Below, piece after piece: positions 13,815-15,259 of a stretch of DNA of 15,259 bases; the first letter of the stretch is position 1, and the number at the start of each line of letters is the position of its first letter. The translations under genes and the position numbers were made by a program. Source of the DNA: SZUA-365 sp964635845 (GTDB lineage: Bacteria; Bacteroidota; Ignavibacteria; SZUA-365); assembly GCA_964635845.1 (NCBI GenBank), contig CAZWNO010000097.1, positions 1 through 15,259 of the forward strand. Reading direction: 5' to 3'. Under the pieces are notes generated by a model. It was not told where the DNA came from. It was given only the letters and a program-made list of their open reading frames with translations, and did no database searches.

Positions 13815-13908
13815 TCGCGGCATTCGCCCACCCGTTCCGATTGTCCGTCTGACCGATGGGAGAGCGGTACGTTTGCTTCCATGGAATAGTTTTCTGCGAA
13901 AACAGCAT

Positions 13909-13945
13909 AAAAAATGGGCCAACCGCACATTAGCGGTCGACCCAT
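13909..13945 (-). terminator. Rho-independent terminator of the carboxylase operon
   Basis: A 13-bp stem (13914-13926 with 13933-13945, including two G-U pairs) encloses a 6-nt loop. On the minus strand it is followed by a run of six T. It lies 30 bp downstream of the biotin carrier gene stop and is the strongest intrinsic terminator in the window. Confidence 0.9.
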
Positions 13946-13960
13946 GGGGGGGAGGGAGGG
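13946..13960 (+). other. G-quadruplex-type motif
   Basis: GGGGGGGAGGGAGGG can be read as four G3 runs with one-base loops, the most stable class of predicted quadruplex. It sits on the plus strand between the biotin carrier stop and the terminator stem, so the minus-strand transcript has a C-rich tract there. Confidence 0.6.
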
Positions 13961-13974
13961 AGATCAAATATACA

Positions 13975-14292
13975 TCATTCGAATTCGATAAGCAACTGAT
14001 TTTTCATCACGCGTGCATTTTTTTGCACGTGCACCGTGCCGACGATTCCATCGTGCGGAGCGGTGACATCATTTCTCATCTTCATCGCCTCGAGGACGAG
14101 CAGACTGTCGCCCCGGCGCACGGTCTGTCCCGGCTTCACGTGGAGTTCCTGGATCACGCCGGGAATATACGCGAGGATGTGCTTCGGATTGGCTTTCGCG
14201 AAGGCTGTCCGCCTGGCGAACTTTCGCGTCAGCGTTGTTTCGTAGTGTGAATCGTCGATGACGAGTATGTCGAGTTTCTCTTGCTCTTCCAT
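13975..14292 (-). CDS. Biotin carboxyl carrier protein of an acyl-CoA carboxylase
   Basis: The product is 105 residues. The biotin attachment motif EAMKM is at 68-72 with Lys71 as the biotinylated residue. The surrounding barrel is typical: IPGVIQELHVKPGQTVRRGDS before it and VTAPHDGIVGTVHVQKNARV after it. The N-terminal 30 residues (DILVIDDSHYETTLTRKFARR) resemble those of carriers linked to propionyl/methylmalonyl-CoA-type carboxylases. It carries CO2 on biotin from biotin carboxylase to the carboxyltransferase. The start lies 3 nt after the carboxyltransferase stop, so they are one operon, and a strong terminator follows. The biotin carboxylase subunit is not in the window. Distinguishing propionyl-CoA carboxylase from the sodium-pumping methylmalonyl-CoA decarboxylase is not possible from this gene alone. 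Confidence 0.92.
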   Translation of the reverse strand: MEEQEKLDILVIDDSHYETTLTRKFARRTAFAKANPKHILAYIPGVIQELHVKPGQTVRRGDSLLVLEAMKMRNDVTAPHDGIVGTVHVQKNARVMKNQLLIEFE

Positions 14293-14295
14293 GGT

Positions 14296-15259
14296 TTAGA
14301 AAGGAGGTATGCCGTGCTTCTTCTGGGGACGGAATTCCTGTTTGTCCCGGGAGATTTCAATTGCGTGAATGAGGAACTCCCGTGTCTCATGGGGACCGAT
14401 GACCGCGTCGATATGTCCGTTCGCCGCCGCGATGTAGGGATTCGCGAATTTCTCCGTGTATTCCTGGACCTTCGCCTGGCGCACTGCGTCGGGATCTCTG
14501 GCTTCCGCGATCTCGCCGCGGAAGATGATGTTCGCCGCTCCCTCGGGTCCCATCACCGCGATCTCCGCGGTCGGCCATGCAAAGACGAAATCGGCGCCGA
14601 GATGCCGTGAACACATCGCGATGTAGCCACCGCCGTATGCCTTGCGCAGGATGACGGTCACTTTCGGTACGGTGGCTTCGCTGTATGCATAGAGGACCTT
14701 CGCACCGTGCCGGATAACTCCGGCATGCTCCTGGTCCACACCCGGCAGGTACCCGGGAAGATCGACGAGCGTGATCAGCGGGATATTGAACGCATCGCAG
14801 AAGCGGATGAAGCGCGCGGCCTTGTCGGAGCTGTCCACGTCGAGGACGCCCGCGAGCACCAGCGGCTGGTTGCCGACCACGCCGACTGTCTCTCCGTTGA
14901 GGCGCGCGAAGCCGATGACGATATTCGCGGCCCAGAATTCCTGGATCTCGAAGAAATCGGAATCGTCGCAGATCGCGCGGATGAGGCTGCGGATATCATA
15001 CGGCTGCCGGGGATTCACCGGTATGATCCGCTCGACGTCGTAGTCCGGCTTCGGCGGTTTCGGCGAGAAGGGATCGGGCCGCTTCCGGTTGTTCCAGGGG
15101 ATGAACGTCACGAGTTTCTTGATCTGCTCGAAGCACTCCGCCTCGCTGGCGGCGAAGAAATGCGCGTTGCCGGATATCTCGGTCTGCACGCGCGCACCAC
15201 CGAGATCCTCCTGGTGGACTCCGTGGAAGGGCCCATGCCGCAGACCAAGTTCGTGCTGC
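14296..15259 (-). CDS. Acyl-CoA carboxyltransferase beta subunit (PccB/MmdA type), 5' end missing
   Basis: About 321 C-terminal residues of a protein usually near 515 aa; the frame is open to the right edge, so the gene starts outside. The first visible residues (HQEDLGGARVQTEISGNAHF) match the end of the N-terminal crotonase-like domain. The second domain is intact, with DSSDKAARFIRFCDAFNIPL, LVDLPGYLPGVDQEHAGVIRHGAK, LRKAYGGGYIAM and MGPEGAANIIF. It transfers carboxyl from carboxybiotin to an acyl-CoA, most likely propionyl-CoA, or works in reverse on methylmalonyl-CoA. An internal GTG at 15189 would give a false shorter gene. Followed after 3 nt by the biotin carrier gene. Confidence 0.93.
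   Translation of the reverse strand, partial: QHELGLRHGPFHGVHQEDLGGARVQTEISGNAHFFAASEAECFEQIKKLVTFIPWNNRKRPDPFSPKPPKPDYDVERIIPVNPRQPYDIRSLIRAICDDSDFFEIQEFWAANIVIGFARLNGETVGVVGNQPLVLAGVLDVDSSDKAARFIRFCDAFNIPLITLVDLPGYLPGVDQEHAGVIRHGAKVLYAYSEATVPKVTVILRKAYGGGYIAMCSRHLGADFVFAWPTAEIAVMGPEGAANIIFRGEIAEARDPDAVRQAKVQEYTEKFANPYIAAANGHIDAVIGPHETREFLIHAIEISRDKQEFRPQKKHGIPPF

Noticed and set aside
14299..14311. AAAGGAGGTATG on the plus strand, a perfect ribosome site plus ATG
   Set aside because: It is the reverse complement of the conserved carboxyltransferase C-terminus (GIPPF-stop), and the frame behind it is an antisense shadow without homology.
15187..15189. GTG as the start of the carboxyltransferase
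   Set aside because: The frame continues upstream to the window edge with family-typical residues (LGGA motif), so the gene is truncated by the window.

Overview
The window is about 15.3 kb of GC-rich, densely coding bacterial chromosome. It most likely comes from the FCB superphylum (Bacteroidota / Chlorobiota / Ignavibacteriota and relatives). This rests on a DUF2851 protein, secreted proteins and a lipoprotein of FCB style, and a promoter upstream of sucD that matches the Bacteroidota consensus TTTG-N20-TAnnTTTG. No mobile element, phage gene, CRISPR array, rRNA or tRNA was recognised. Most of the window is conserved housekeeping sequence, with several uncharacterised secreted proteins and short repeats.

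Layout, left to right. (1) Positions 1-209 hold a 48-bp tandem repeat whose units each carry a perfect hairpin. A DUF2851 gene (316-1605) follows, overlapped by a gene for a secreted Fn3-like plus alpha/beta-hydrolase protein (1584-3350). (2) rex, the NADH/NAD+ sensing repressor, at 3604-4251 converges through a shared terminator on a minus-strand dxr-rseP pair (6840-4325) for isoprenoid precursor synthesis and intramembrane proteolysis. (3) A divergent promoter region at about 6841-6955 separates dxr from a plus-strand cluster: a secreted TPR protein, a secreted protein of the family usually named 'asparagine synthetase B' in FCB genomes (split here by a one-base frameshift), and a membrane protein. 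(4) sufU (Fe-S scaffold, minus) and sucD (succinyl-CoA ligase alpha, plus) diverge. A 15-bp tandem repeat abuts the end of sufU, and a 157-bp inverted-repeat element lies just after sucD. (5) On the minus strand come a CAP-domain lipoprotein and a cysteine-rich, probably metal-binding protein with a clear promoter and a palindrome over its predicted start site. (6) A strong minus-strand terminator with an adjacent G-run motif ends an operon of a biotin carrier protein and an acyl-CoA carboxyltransferase beta subunit; the latter runs off the right edge.

How the genes fit together. Rex, SucD, SufU and the biotin-dependent carboxylase belong to central redox and carbon metabolism. SucD and a propionyl/methylmalonyl-CoA-type carboxylase would both touch the succinyl-CoA/propionyl-CoA node. 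The TPR / 'AsnB-like' / membrane-protein cluster looks like an envelope module of unknown function and is the best candidate for undescribed biology. No defence system or other dramatic novel system could be supported.
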